Assembly (NCBI RefSeq): GCF_020216685.1
Contig: NZ_JAIWNS010000057.1
Location: 1 to 10,000 of the forward strand
Length of the DNA stretch: 10,000 nt
DNA from: Methanospirillum hungatei
GTDB lineage: Archaea > Halobacteriota > Methanomicrobia > Methanomicrobiales > Methanospirillaceae
Direction of reading: 5' to 3'
The position numbers and the translations under genes were made by a program. The first letter of the stretch is position 1. The number at the start of each line of letters is the position of its first letter. The notes under the pieces were generated by a model. That model worked only from the letters and a program-made list of their open reading frames with translations, did no database searches and had not been told where the DNA came from. This document shows positions 1 through 5,530 of the stretch, piece after piece.

Positions 1-461
1 TTCCAGGAGATGGTTGTGGTTGTGTTCCCTTCTTCGAGTTTTGACCCTGATGGCTGGATGGATGTGAGGAGGGGGTTTGTTACCATGAACGGCCGGGGGA
101 TGCTCACCGTTACATTTGCCGGCTCAGTAAAGAGGAACTGCATGGTGTTTGCATTCACCATGGCTTCATAGGAGATGGAGTAGTTGCCCTTGGGAAACGT
201 GAGGATCCCCCGGTCAGGAGTGAGCGGGAGGATATCTGTCTCATTTCGGACCGTGAGGTTTTTTGTCTCCAAGGGTATCCGCTCACCGACCATCCCTGGC
301 TGAATCAGTTCATACCGGTCGGTGTTATTGACCAGAACGACAGCAGAGTATCCTTTCCCATCTTTATCAACGGTTGCCGAGAAGGTAATCCCGGCTACCG
401 GCAGGACACACAGGATCAGAGCTGTAAGGCAGAAAGCAGTGATTCGAGTGTAGCGTCGCAT
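1..461 (-). CDS. Exported protein of unknown function, partial (possibly DUF5803-like)
   Basis: I translated the minus strand directly: the frame is open from an ATG at 461 to the window edge (153 codons), so the C-terminus is missing. The start MRRYTRITAFCLTALILCVL is a classic signal peptide: positive n-region, hydrophobic core of about 16 residues, then a small-residue stretch (PVAG) suited to cleavage. No convincing lipobox is seen. The mature part is beta-rich in character, with several possible N-glycosylation sequons (NNT, NLT, NET, NYS, NVT, NTT), as expected of an archaeal surface protein. The pattern of alternating strands ending in SIQPSGSKLEEGNTTTTISW recalls the secreted archaeal DUF5803 family, but this is from memory and uncertain. 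An in-frame ATG at 479 could also be the start; it would add six polar residues before the signal. Either start lies inside the 3' end of thrC, so the two genes are probably cotranscribed. No function is assigned. Confidence 0.75.
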   Translation of the reverse strand, partial: MRRYTRITAFCLTALILCVLPVAGITFSATVDKDGKGYSAVVLVNNTDRYELIQPGMVGERIPLETKNLTVRNETDILPLTPDRGILTFPKGNYSISYEAMVNANTMQFLFTEPANVTVSIPRPFMVTNPLLTSIQPSGSKLEEGNTTTTISW

Positions 462-1624
462 TCGATTGGTGGAGCACATTGTTTAATTACCGTTTCAGGA
501 TCCTTGAGCAGGTGGCCGGTGACCACGCATACGATACGCTCGTCACGATCGATGACCCCGGCCTCAACCAGTTTCTTGACACCTGCTACTGATGCCGCTG
601 ATGCAGGTTCTACACCGATCCCCTCTTTTTGTGCAAGATCGCGCTGCATAGCCAGAATTTCTTCATCGGTGACAAAATCTGCGGTCCCCTTACTCATCCG
701 GATCGCATGAAGGACCTTCTCTGCATTGACCGGGGCACCGATACGGATGGCGGTTGCTACGGTTTCAGGGGATCCTTCCGGAATGACTTCAGGCAGGTTC
801 TCTTTAATTGCCCGGACTACGGGTTGGGAACCTTCTGCCTGGATACCGGTCATCATCGGCATCTTGTCAACAAAACCGAGTTCTGAAAGTTCAATAAGCC
901 CTTTGTAGACGGCAGAAATGTTCCCGGCATTCCCAACCGGCAGAACCATCCGGTCAGGGACCTCACCGTTGAGCTGATCGATGGCTTCAAATCCGATGGT
1001 CTTCTGCCCTTCGAGCCGGTAGGGGTTGACAGAATTGAGCAGGTAGATACCTTTTGTCTCACACAGGTCGCGGACCATCTCCAGTGCCCGGTCAAAGTTA
1101 CCATTGATAGAGATGACTTTTGCTCCATGCATGAGTGCCTGGGCAACCTTTCCAAGAGCCACTTTCCCAGACGGGAGCAGGACGATGACCGGGATACCTG
1201 CTTTTGCCCCGTATACCGCAAGTGATGCCGATGTATTTCCGGTACTTGCGCAGGCCACTGATTTCATTCCCAGCTGGAGAGCCATCGAAACGCCGACGGT
1301 CATGCCCCGGTCCTTAAATGATCCGGACGGGTTCATCCCTTCGTGCTTTGCATACAACTCCTTAATGCCAAGTTCCTCTCCGATACGCTTGAGATGGTAC
1401 AGGGGAGTTCCTCCCTCCTGCAGGGTAACCGGCTCACCAGATACGGGAAGCAGTTCACGATATCTCCAGACCGAAATCGGGCGTTTTTGCCAGTCCTTCC
1501 TGGTAATATTGATATTGGCAAGGTCGTACCTGACCTCAAGAAGGTGTCCGCATTTTTTGCAGGTGTATATCACGGCATCAGACTGGTATGTTGCCCCACA
1601 ACCGATGCACACGAGATCAAACAT
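416..1624 (-). CDS. thrC: Threonine synthase (PLP-dependent, zinc-ribbon archaeal type)
   Basis: Converts O-phospho-L-homoserine and water to L-threonine and phosphate, the last step of threonine biosynthesis, in the cytoplasm. The 402-residue protein opens with a rubredoxin-like zinc ribbon (C6-x2-C9 ... C22-x2-C25), typical of archaeal and many bacterial threonine synthases. A fold-type II PLP domain follows: GSFKDRGM at 101-108 carries the Schiff-base lysine K104, STGNTSAS at 127-134 matches the substrate-binding loop, and PVGNAGN at 229-235 is the PLP-phosphate-binding glycine loop. Length is normal for the family. The start is set by the zinc ribbon, and no purine-rich Shine-Dalgarno site precedes it; a TATA-like element about 22 bases upstream suggests a leaderless or near-leaderless mRNA. 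The last 15 or so residues (after KQCAPP) lie beyond the core fold and overlap the start of the next gene downstream. The family assignment is secure; the distinction from the related cysteate synthase of methanogens is not fully certain. Confidence 0.93.
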   Translation of the reverse strand: MFDLVCIGCGATYQSDAVIYTCKKCGHLLEVRYDLANINITRKDWQKRPISVWRYRELLPVSGEPVTLQEGGTPLYHLKRIGEELGIKELYAKHEGMNPSGSFKDRGMTVGVSMALQLGMKSVACASTGNTSASLAVYGAKAGIPVIVLLPSGKVALGKVAQALMHGAKVISINGNFDRALEMVRDLCETKGIYLLNSVNPYRLEGQKTIGFEAIDQLNGEVPDRMVLPVGNAGNISAVYKGLIELSELGFVDKMPMMTGIQAEGSQPVVRAIKENLPEVIPEGSPETVATAIRIGAPVNAEKVLHAIRMSKGTADFVTDEEILAMQRDLAQKEGIGVEPASAASVAGVKKLVEAGVIDRDERIVCVVTGHLLKDPETVIKQCAPPIECDATLESLLSALQL

Positions 1625-1640
1625 AGGAGAAGAGGTTAGC

Positions 1641-1650
1641 TTGTATTCTT
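1641..1650 (-). promoter_or_regulatory. Candidate TATA box for thrC
   Basis: On the minus strand the element reads AAGAATACAA, centred about 22 bases upstream of the thrC ATG. With the usual archaeal spacing of about 25 bases to the transcription start, the mRNA would begin at or next to the ATG, which fits the lack of a Shine-Dalgarno site. The element is a weak match, so this is tentative. Confidence 0.35.
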
Positions 1651-1672
1651 ACTTCATAGTGTGGGAGATGTC

Positions 1673-1696
1673 AGGAAGAAGAGAGGGAAAAAGAGG
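1673..1696 (-). terminator. Pyrimidine-rich terminator after the response regulator
   Basis: Read on the minus strand just past the stop codon of the response regulator, this stretch is almost purely pyrimidine and includes CCCTCTTTTTCCCTCTCTTC. Archaeal RNA polymerase terminates at T-rich runs without needing a hairpin. The position between two same-strand genes, with a possible thrC promoter after it, makes a terminator reasonable. Leakage into thrC is possible. Confidence 0.45.
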
Positions 1697-1699
1697 GTG

Positions 1700-2326
1700 T
1701 CAGGCAGCTCCTGAAAAGATCTCGCGGATCTGGATCAGCCGCTGCTCCTGGAATTTCATATTGGTTTCCATACTTTTTATGGCGATATTGATATCATCAG
1801 AGAACTTCATCGACGGGTATGAGAGATCATAGGTGGATGAGAGGAGTTTCAGGAGCCGTTTGGTGATCTCGGTACTCTTTACCAGCCTTCCATATTCATT
1901 GATGAGAGCATCCTCAAACCCGCCTTCCTTTGCCCTGGTCATATCCTCGGCGATCTGCTTTCTTCGGTTGATGACCCCTTCGATTGCGGCGTAGAGTTCG
2001 GAATGCGTGACCGGCTTTAAGATATAGTCCTCGATATACATTCCATACTCCTGTGCCTCCTGTGGAGTCAGCTGTTTTGCCGTCAGCATCATGACCGGAA
2101 TGTCTTTTGTTGCAAAGTTCTGCTTGATGGCGACAAGGGTCTCCCAACCGTCCATGGGCTCCATCATTATATCAAGCAGAATCAGGTCCGGTGTTACGGT
2201 TTTTAACAGATCAATACCTTCAGGGCCGCTATTTGCCGAGTATACTGTATAGCCCCCTCTTTCCAGCATGGTTACAAAAATATCGACGATGAACGGGCTG
2301 TCATCGATCACCAGTATTGTTGACAT
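1700..2326 (-). CDS. Stand-alone response regulator with helical C-terminal extension
   Basis: A 208-residue cytoplasmic signalling protein. Residues 1-122 form a CheY-like receiver domain with all key residues: acidic pair D8-D9, phospho-acceptor D52 in LILLDIMMEPMDGW, switch T82, and K104 in the YILKP motif. The rest (about 123-208) is predicted helical and charged, with EYGRLVK at 144-150 and a terminal EIFSG; it matches no DNA-binding or enzymatic output domain I know. The response regulator at 5531-6166 has the same layout and the same landmarks, so the two are paralogues. The start overlaps the stop of the upstream Roadblock gene in TGATG, with GGAGG about 10 bases before it, so translation is probably coupled. 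No kinase gene is nearby. The likely role is phosphorylation-dependent protein-protein signalling, perhaps with the Roadblock partner; that link is inferred from gene order only. Confidence 0.88.
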   Translation of the reverse strand: MSTILVIDDSPFIVDIFVTMLERGGYTVYSANSGPEGIDLLKTVTPDLILLDIMMEPMDGWETLVAIKQNFATKDIPVMMLTAKQLTPQEAQEYGMYIEDYILKPVTHSELYAAIEGVINRRKQIAEDMTRAKEGGFEDALINEYGRLVKSTEITKRLLKLLSSTYDLSYPSMKFSDDINIAIKSMETNMKFQEQRLIQIREIFSGAA

Positions 2327-2685
2327 CAGAACGTTCCTCCCACGTCTTCCGCAATCTCCCGGAGCATTCCGGTCATATGTTTCAGGTCCCAGGCAGGGTC
2401 TACCAGCGCTGCTAACAGTATCTTTTCTCCGGCCCCCATAATGATGAGTATCCCGTCAGAAGAATGGATGGTCACCATATCAGGAGACTGGACTTTCACG
2501 ATGACGGCTGCCGACTCTGCAGAGGCCAGAAGTGTTGCACACATCGCAGCAAACCATGCTTCATTAAAGTCACCGGCAGAGTACCGGCCAAGCATAATAC
2601 CGTCACGGGATACGAGTGCACATAATCTGACCCCTTCAATCAACCTGATACTCTCAATTATACCTGCAATCTTCTCTTTTAGCAT
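2326..2685 (-). CDS. Roadblock/LC7 domain protein
   Basis: A 119-residue single-domain protein with the Roadblock/LC7 (MglB-like) pattern: an N-terminal helix (KEKIAGIIESIRLI), a beta hairpin around EGVRLCALVSRDGIMLG at 17-33, a long Ala-rich helix (44-60, WFAAMCATLLASAESAA), two more strands (IVKV, MVTIHSS), and the family's G-x-x-K-x-L-L-A-A-L strand (GAGEKILLAAL, 84-94) before a C-terminal helix. Roadblock proteins usually dimerise and regulate small Ras-like GTPases such as MglA, or act as scaffolds. No GTPase gene is in the window, so the partner may be the response regulator encoded directly after it (one-base stop/start overlap) or a distant GTPase. The start at 2685 is preceded by GGGAG and by a strong TATA box, so the two genes form a short operon. 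The family call is good; the biological role is unknown. Confidence 0.82.
   Translation of the reverse strand: MLKEKIAGIIESIRLIEGVRLCALVSRDGIMLGRYSAGDFNEAWFAAMCATLLASAESAAVIVKVQSPDMVTIHSSDGILIIMGAGEKILLAALVDPAWDLKHMTGMLREIAEDVGGTF
2336..2340 (-). promoter_or_regulatory. Shine-Dalgarno site of the response regulator, inside the Roadblock gene
   Basis: GGAGG on the minus strand lies 9 bases before the ATG at 2326 and inside the last codons of the Roadblock gene. Together with the TGATG stop/start junction it supports coupled translation of the pair. Confidence 0.65.
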
Positions 2686-2730
2686 ACCCGGCTCCCGCTA
2701 CCTGCTGATAATACGATATAGTCACAGAGC

Positions 2731-2742
2731 TATATTATTTAA
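2731..2742 (-). promoter_or_regulatory. TATA box for the Roadblock-response regulator operon
   Basis: The minus strand reads TTAAATAATATA, a strong archaeal TATA element, about 50 bases upstream of the Roadblock ATG. A start site about 25 bases downstream of it would leave a leader of roughly 25 bases containing GGGAG near the ATG, so the spacing is coherent. Confidence 0.6.
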
Positions 2743-2764
2743 TGGTTTGTTGTTTTGCCTTATG

Positions 2765-2837
2765 AGGATATCAACCATGTCATGGTACAACGCCTAATGG
2801 ACGTATGCGTAACCCGCGATCTTTTCCTTGATATCCT
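2765..2837. repeat. 10-bp perfect inverted repeat with 53-base spacer
   Basis: AGGATATCAA at 2765-2774 is matched by its exact complement TTGATATCCT at 2828-2837. Between them sits a second palindrome, ACCATGTCATGGT (2774-2786). The block lies in the gene-free stretch between the divergent Roadblock operon and tRNA-Pro promoters. It could be paired operator half-sites or the base of an RNA hairpin; chance is possible, because the arms contain the self-complementary GATATC. Confidence 0.45.
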
Positions 2838-2869
2838 GCTCCTGCCTGTCGGAGTGCAGAATACTATGG

Positions 2870-2881
2870 TTAAGTACATAT
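2870..2881 (+). promoter_or_regulatory. Candidate TATA box for tRNA-Pro
   Basis: TTAAGTACATAT is centred about 33 bases upstream of the mature tRNA 5' end. This would start transcription some 7 bases before the tRNA, a normal arrangement with RNase P trimming. Confidence 0.45.
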
Positions 2882-2908
2882 GGGACAGCTGAGAAAATAG
2901 TATGGAAC

Positions 2909-2981
2909 GGGGCCATAGGGTAGCCTGGCATCCTAGGAGACTGGGGGTCTTCTGACTCGAGTTCGAATCTCGATGGCCCCA
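2909..2981 (+). tRNA. tRNA-Pro (anticodon GGG)
   Basis: The sequence folds into a full cloverleaf. The acceptor GGGGCCA (2909-2915) pairs with TGGCCCC (2974-2980), and the discriminator is A2981. TA occupies positions 8-9; the D stem is GGG/CCT with GG in the loop. The anticodon stem GGAGA/TCTTC encloses the loop CTGGGGG (2941-2947), whose bases 34-36 (2943-2945) are GGG, reading proline codons CCC and CCU. The variable loop is 4 bases, and the T stem TCGAG/CTCGA carries the standard loop TTCGAAT (2962-2968). There is no intron, and CCA is not encoded in full (the gene ends ...CCCCA followed by TTTT). The acceptor and anticodon loop resemble other archaeal tRNA-Pro genes. Confidence 0.95.
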
Positions 2982-2992
2982 TTTTGTTTTTC
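2982..2992 (+). terminator. T-rich run after tRNA-Pro
   Basis: TTTTGTTTTTC follows the discriminator base directly and is the usual kind of archaeal terminator after a tRNA. It lies only 11 bases before the next start codon, so some read-through into the DUF89 gene is likely. Confidence 0.5.
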
Positions 2993-3002
2993 GGGTAATG
3001 AT

Positions 3003-3857
3003 ATGATACATGACCCACGCTGTTATGATTGCCTTTTATCCAGAGTTGATCTGGAGATTGAACTGGCAAAAGCTGATAAAAAGAAATATTCAGATATTCT
3101 TGAGCACGCAGAGGAGATTATCCGGTTTTTGCACAAAACTCCCTGGACCCATCCGATGGTTGCGTCTGCTCTGCACCGTAATATCTATCAGCGGCTGAAT
3201 AACGATGATCCTTTTTATGCGCTCAAGCAGGCATCCGAAGAAGTTTCCATTCAGATATTACGGGCCGTATCCGGGCGTCTGATCGGCTTTCGGGAGTATG
3301 TTATTGCCAGCGTGATCGGGAATATGTTTGATTACGGAGTGAAGGATCACGAAGTCAGGAGTGATTTTGTATCGTACTTTGATTGGGAATTTTCAAAGGG
3401 TCTTGCCGTTGATGATACTGACCGGATACTCCCGCTCTGTAGTGATATTGTCTACTTTACAGATAATTGCGGTGAGATTGTCTTTGACCAGGCTCTTATC
3501 TCCTGGCTTGCTGCACATGGCAGCCGCATAACGCTGGTCGTCCGGGACAGGCCGATTCTCAACGATGCAACCATGGAAGATGCCATCCGTCTGGGTCTGG
3601 ACAAGAAGGTTGCCCGGCTGCTTACAACAGGTGCAGGGGTTGAACACGGGATTCGGTTTGACCTGATGTCAGATGAACTCCGCCTCGCGCTTGACCGGTG
3701 TTCGCTTATCATCTCAAAGGGGATGGCAAATTACGAGAGCCTTCGCGAAGAGCAGGGTCTTCCCCCGGTTGCGTATCTCCTGGCAGCGAAATGTGATCCG
3801 ATTGCTGAAGAGCTTGGGGTGAAACGAGGGGATAAACTGGCTCTGCTGAGAAATTGA
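3003..3857 (+). CDS. DUF89 / damage-control phosphatase family protein
   Basis: A 284-residue protein of the DUF89 (ARMT1-like) family of metal-dependent phosphatases, thought to hydrolyse damaged or excess phosphometabolites. It is the short stand-alone type found in archaea. Visible motifs: C7-x2-C10 near the N-terminus (typical of this subfamily), GNMFDYG at 106-112, the metal-binding DNCGE at 154-158 followed by D162, VVRDRPILNDAT at 179-190, and the phosphate-binding SKGMANYE at 238-245. All catalytic landmarks are present, so it should be active. The natural substrate cannot be told from sequence. The ATG at 3003 was chosen although the frame stays open further 5', because longer versions would lie inside the tRNA; GGGTAATGAT just before it is a weak ribosome-binding match. 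The tRNA-Pro gene ends 21 bases upstream and no TATA box is seen between, so the gene may be cotranscribed with the tRNA. Confidence 0.88.
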   Translation: MIHDPRCYDCLLSRVDLEIELAKADKKKYSDILEHAEEIIRFLHKTPWTHPMVASALHRNIYQRLNNDDPFYALKQASEEVSIQILRAVSGRLIGFREYVIASVIGNMFDYGVKDHEVRSDFVSYFDWEFSKGLAVDDTDRILPLCSDIVYFTDNCGEIVFDQALISWLAAHGSRITLVVRDRPILNDATMEDAIRLGLDKKVARLLTTGAGVEHGIRFDLMSDELRLALDRCSLIISKGMANYESLREEQGLPPVAYLLAAKCDPIAEELGVKRGDKLALLRN

Positions 3858-3867
3858 GATTCCAGTC

Positions 3868-3881
3868 TTAAATTACATATA
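3868..3881 (+). promoter_or_regulatory. TATA box for the NfeD-SPFH operon
   Basis: TTAAATTACATATA is centred about 42 bases before the NfeD start codon. A start site about 25 bases downstream leaves a leader of roughly 15 bases with no clear Shine-Dalgarno site. Confidence 0.5.
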
Positions 3882-3916
3882 CACAGCTTTTTCTTCCATC
3901 CTGACAAGAATACCAT

Positions 3917-4372
3917 ATGGTTTTTGAAGATTTCTCATATGGATGGATCATCGTCCTCTTTGGTGCATTGTTCTTTGTCCTTGAGGTCTTCTCTCCGGGG
4001 TTTTTTCTCCTGGTCCCGGGAACAGTCCTGCTCATCATCGGCGTGCTGGTGATACTCGGGGTTGATATCTTTTCATCGACGTATGGTATCGTGTTGGGCA
4101 TTGTCATCGCCCTTCTGGCAGCCATAGTGACGGTGTATCTGTACAGCCGTCTGACCCCTGGTGATGAAAAACCACTGACTATCAGTATGGATTCTCTGGT
4201 GGGACGAACCGGCAGGGTATTAAATCCTGCGGATGAAGAAACCCTGTCTGGAAAAGTATCTGTTGAAGGTCAGATATTTAGTGCGAAATCAAAGTCCGGC
4301 ATCATCCCTGAAGGAGCAAAAGTGAAAGTTATTGCTTCGCAGGGTGTGCATATTGTTGTGGAGGAGGAATAA
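3917..4372 (+). CDS. NfeD-like membrane protein
   Basis: A 151-residue membrane protein of the short NfeD (NfeD1b-like) class, lacking the N-terminal ClpP-like protease domain of long NfeD. Three hydrophobic segments are visible at about 10-27, 31-50 and 56-76, with the family-typical EVFSPGFFLLVPG turn at 23-35. A soluble OB-fold domain follows (about 92-149): SLVGRTGRVLNP, then GKVSVEGQIFSAKS and the closing EGAKVKVIASQGVHIVVE. A tryptophan common in the OB domain is a phenylalanine here (F121). NfeD proteins pair with SPFH/stomatin proteins in membrane microdomains. The next gene encodes exactly such a protein and begins at the base after this stop codon, so the two are surely cotranscribed. 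The GTG/ATG choice is clear: only the ATG at 3917 precedes the first membrane segment. Its exact cellular role in archaea is not established. Confidence 0.88.
   Translation: MVFEDFSYGWIIVLFGALFFVLEVFSPGFFLLVPGTVLLIIGVLVILGVDIFSSTYGIVLGIVIALLAAIVTVYLYSRLTPGDEKPLTISMDSLVGRTGRVLNPADEETLSGKVSVEGQIFSAKSKSGIIPEGAKVKVIASQGVHIVVEEE
4360..4367 (+). promoter_or_regulatory. Shine-Dalgarno site for the SPFH gene within the NfeD gene
   Basis: GGAGGAGG ends 5 bases before the SPFH ATG and encodes the acidic tail of NfeD. It is the strongest ribosome-binding site in the window and ties translation of the two genes together. Confidence 0.7.
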
Positions 4373-5458
4373 ATGGCAGTTTTTGAAACTCTTGTAACCC
4401 TGTTTCTGGTAATTGTAATTCTGATCATCTTTGCCCGCGGTGTGATTATTGTCCAGCCGTATGAGCAGGGCCTGCAGATTCGTCTCGGGAGATATATCGG
4501 GAGGATGAATCCCGGTTTTCGGTGGGTTATCCCTCTCATCACCCAGGTCGTCAAGCTGGATCTCAGAACTCTGGTGATGGATGTTCCAAGCCAGGAGGTG
4601 ATCACGAAGGATAACTCCCCGACAAATGTTGATGCAATTGTATACATCCGTGTGGTTGATCCTGAGAAAGCCTTCTTTGAGGTCTCAAATTACCGGATGG
4701 CAACCGTTGCCCTTGCACAGACAAGTCTTCGTGGCATTATTGGTGACATGGAGCTTGATGAAGTGCTCTACAACCGTGAGAGCATCAACACAAGACTTCG
4801 TGACATCCTTGACCGCGAGACCGATCAGTGGGGTGTTAAGGTTGAACGTGTTGAGATCAAGGAAGTTGATCCGGTTGGGACGGTTAAACAGGCAATGACT
4901 GAACAGACCGCAGCAGAACGGGAGCGGAGAGCTGCAATTCTTCGTGCCGATGGAGAAAAACGCTCTGCTATCCTGAAGGCAGAAGGTCTGAAGAAGAGTA
5001 TGATCCTGGAGGCTGAAGGAGAACGGCAGAGTAAAATCCTGAAAGCTGAAGGAGAACGACTGTCACAGATCCTGCGTGCACAGGGAGAGTCACAGGGTCT
5101 GCGGATACTCGCACTCGGGTCCAGGTCCCTTGATAAGCGTGCAATTACGGTCCTTTCCTTTGATGCATTAAAAACGATGGCAAATGGCCAGGCAACCAAG
5201 ATCATCTTCCCGTTCGAGATATCAAGCCTCATTAAACAGGGCGCGAAGTATCTGGGCGCGACAGAATCCATGGATGACAAGGAGGTGTATGATGTTCCGC
5301 TAGACGAGAGTCTTCTTGGTGATATTCCAACCGCTGAGCGGATCATGGAAGTTGTCAGATCCATTGAGGATGAGACCCGGGCCATCATGAAGGAGGATGT
5401 CAGCCCTGATCAGAGTGCGGGACTCACCGATGTTGATGAGAAAAAACTGATATCATGA
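4373..5458 (+). CDS. SPFH/band 7 (stomatin/slipin-like) membrane protein
   Basis: A 361-residue SPFH-domain protein of the slipin/QmcA type. An N-terminal hydrophobic segment (about 6-27) anchors it in the membrane. The SPFH domain follows from about 26 to 180: VQPYEQGLQIRLGRY, NPGFRWVIPLI, the DVPSQEVITKDN strand pair, VDAIVYIRVVDPEKA, and GDMELDEVL...R at the end. A coiled coil comes next, made of five consecutive 11-residue repeats (188-242). The region FDALKTMANGQATKIIFPFE (263-282) is conserved in prokaryotic stomatins. The C-terminal 70 residues are acidic and probably disordered. These proteins oligomerise into large rings that organise membrane domains and may control proteases or channels. 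The abutting upstream NfeD gene is the usual partner. A protease gene, often found with this pair, is absent here. Confidence 0.92.
   Translation: MAVFETLVTLFLVIVILIIFARGVIIVQPYEQGLQIRLGRYIGRMNPGFRWVIPLITQVVKLDLRTLVMDVPSQEVITKDNSPTNVDAIVYIRVVDPEKAFFEVSNYRMATVALAQTSLRGIIGDMELDEVLYNRESINTRLRDILDRETDQWGVKVERVEIKEVDPVGTVKQAMTEQTAAERERRAAILRADGEKRSAILKAEGLKKSMILEAEGERQSKILKAEGERLSQILRAQGESQGLRILALGSRSLDKRAITVLSFDALKTMANGQATKIIFPFEISSLIKQGAKYLGATESMDDKEVYDVPLDESLLGDIPTAERIMEVVRSIEDETRAIMKEDVSPDQSAGLTDVDEKKLIS
4934..5098 (+). repeat. Five tandem 33-bp coding repeats (hendecad coiled coil)
   Basis: Residues 188-242 of the SPFH protein fall into five 11-residue units: AILRADGEKRS, AILKAEGLKKS, MILEAEGERQS, KILKAEGERLS and QILRAQGESQG. 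The consensus is x-I-L-(K/R/E)-A-(E/D)-G-E-(K/R)-x-S. The 11-residue period suits a nearly straight right-handed coiled coil. The DNA copies have diverged at third positions, so the array is old. Confidence 0.85.
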
Positions 5459-5475
5459 TAGCGGACAATACTGTC

Positions 5476-5487
5476 TACAATAATACC
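5476..5487 (+). promoter_or_regulatory. Possible TATA element before the second response regulator
   Basis: TACAATAATACC lies in the 72-base gap after the SPFH gene, about 50 bases before the GTG start. It could give the regulator its own promoter in addition to read-through from the NfeD-SPFH operon. The match is weak. Confidence 0.3.
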
Positions 5488-5530
5488 GGGGTGCGGTGAA
5501 CCGTATCAGGTCCCAGGGGTGTGAAGAATT

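Noticed and set aside
1104..1832. Long plus-strand open frame (242 codons) across thrC and the end of the response regulator
   Set aside because: It is antisense to two clearly recognised proteins, has no domain resemblance, and crosses the intergenic stretch; an antisense shadow.
2973..3002. Earlier ATG for the DUF89 protein, adding ten residues
   Set aside because: That ATG lies inside the T-arm and acceptor stem of the tRNA; the family normally starts just before the CxxC, as with the ATG at 3003.
4825..5388. Minus-strand open frame (187 codons) inside the SPFH gene
   Set aside because: Its Ser/Arg-rich repeated sequence is just the reverse reading of the five SPFH coiled-coil repeats.
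5463..5512. Short inverted repeats (GACA/TGTC, CGGT/ACCG) between the SPFH gene and the second response regulator
   Set aside because: Arms of only four bases are expected by chance in a gap of this size; no T-run follows to make a terminator.
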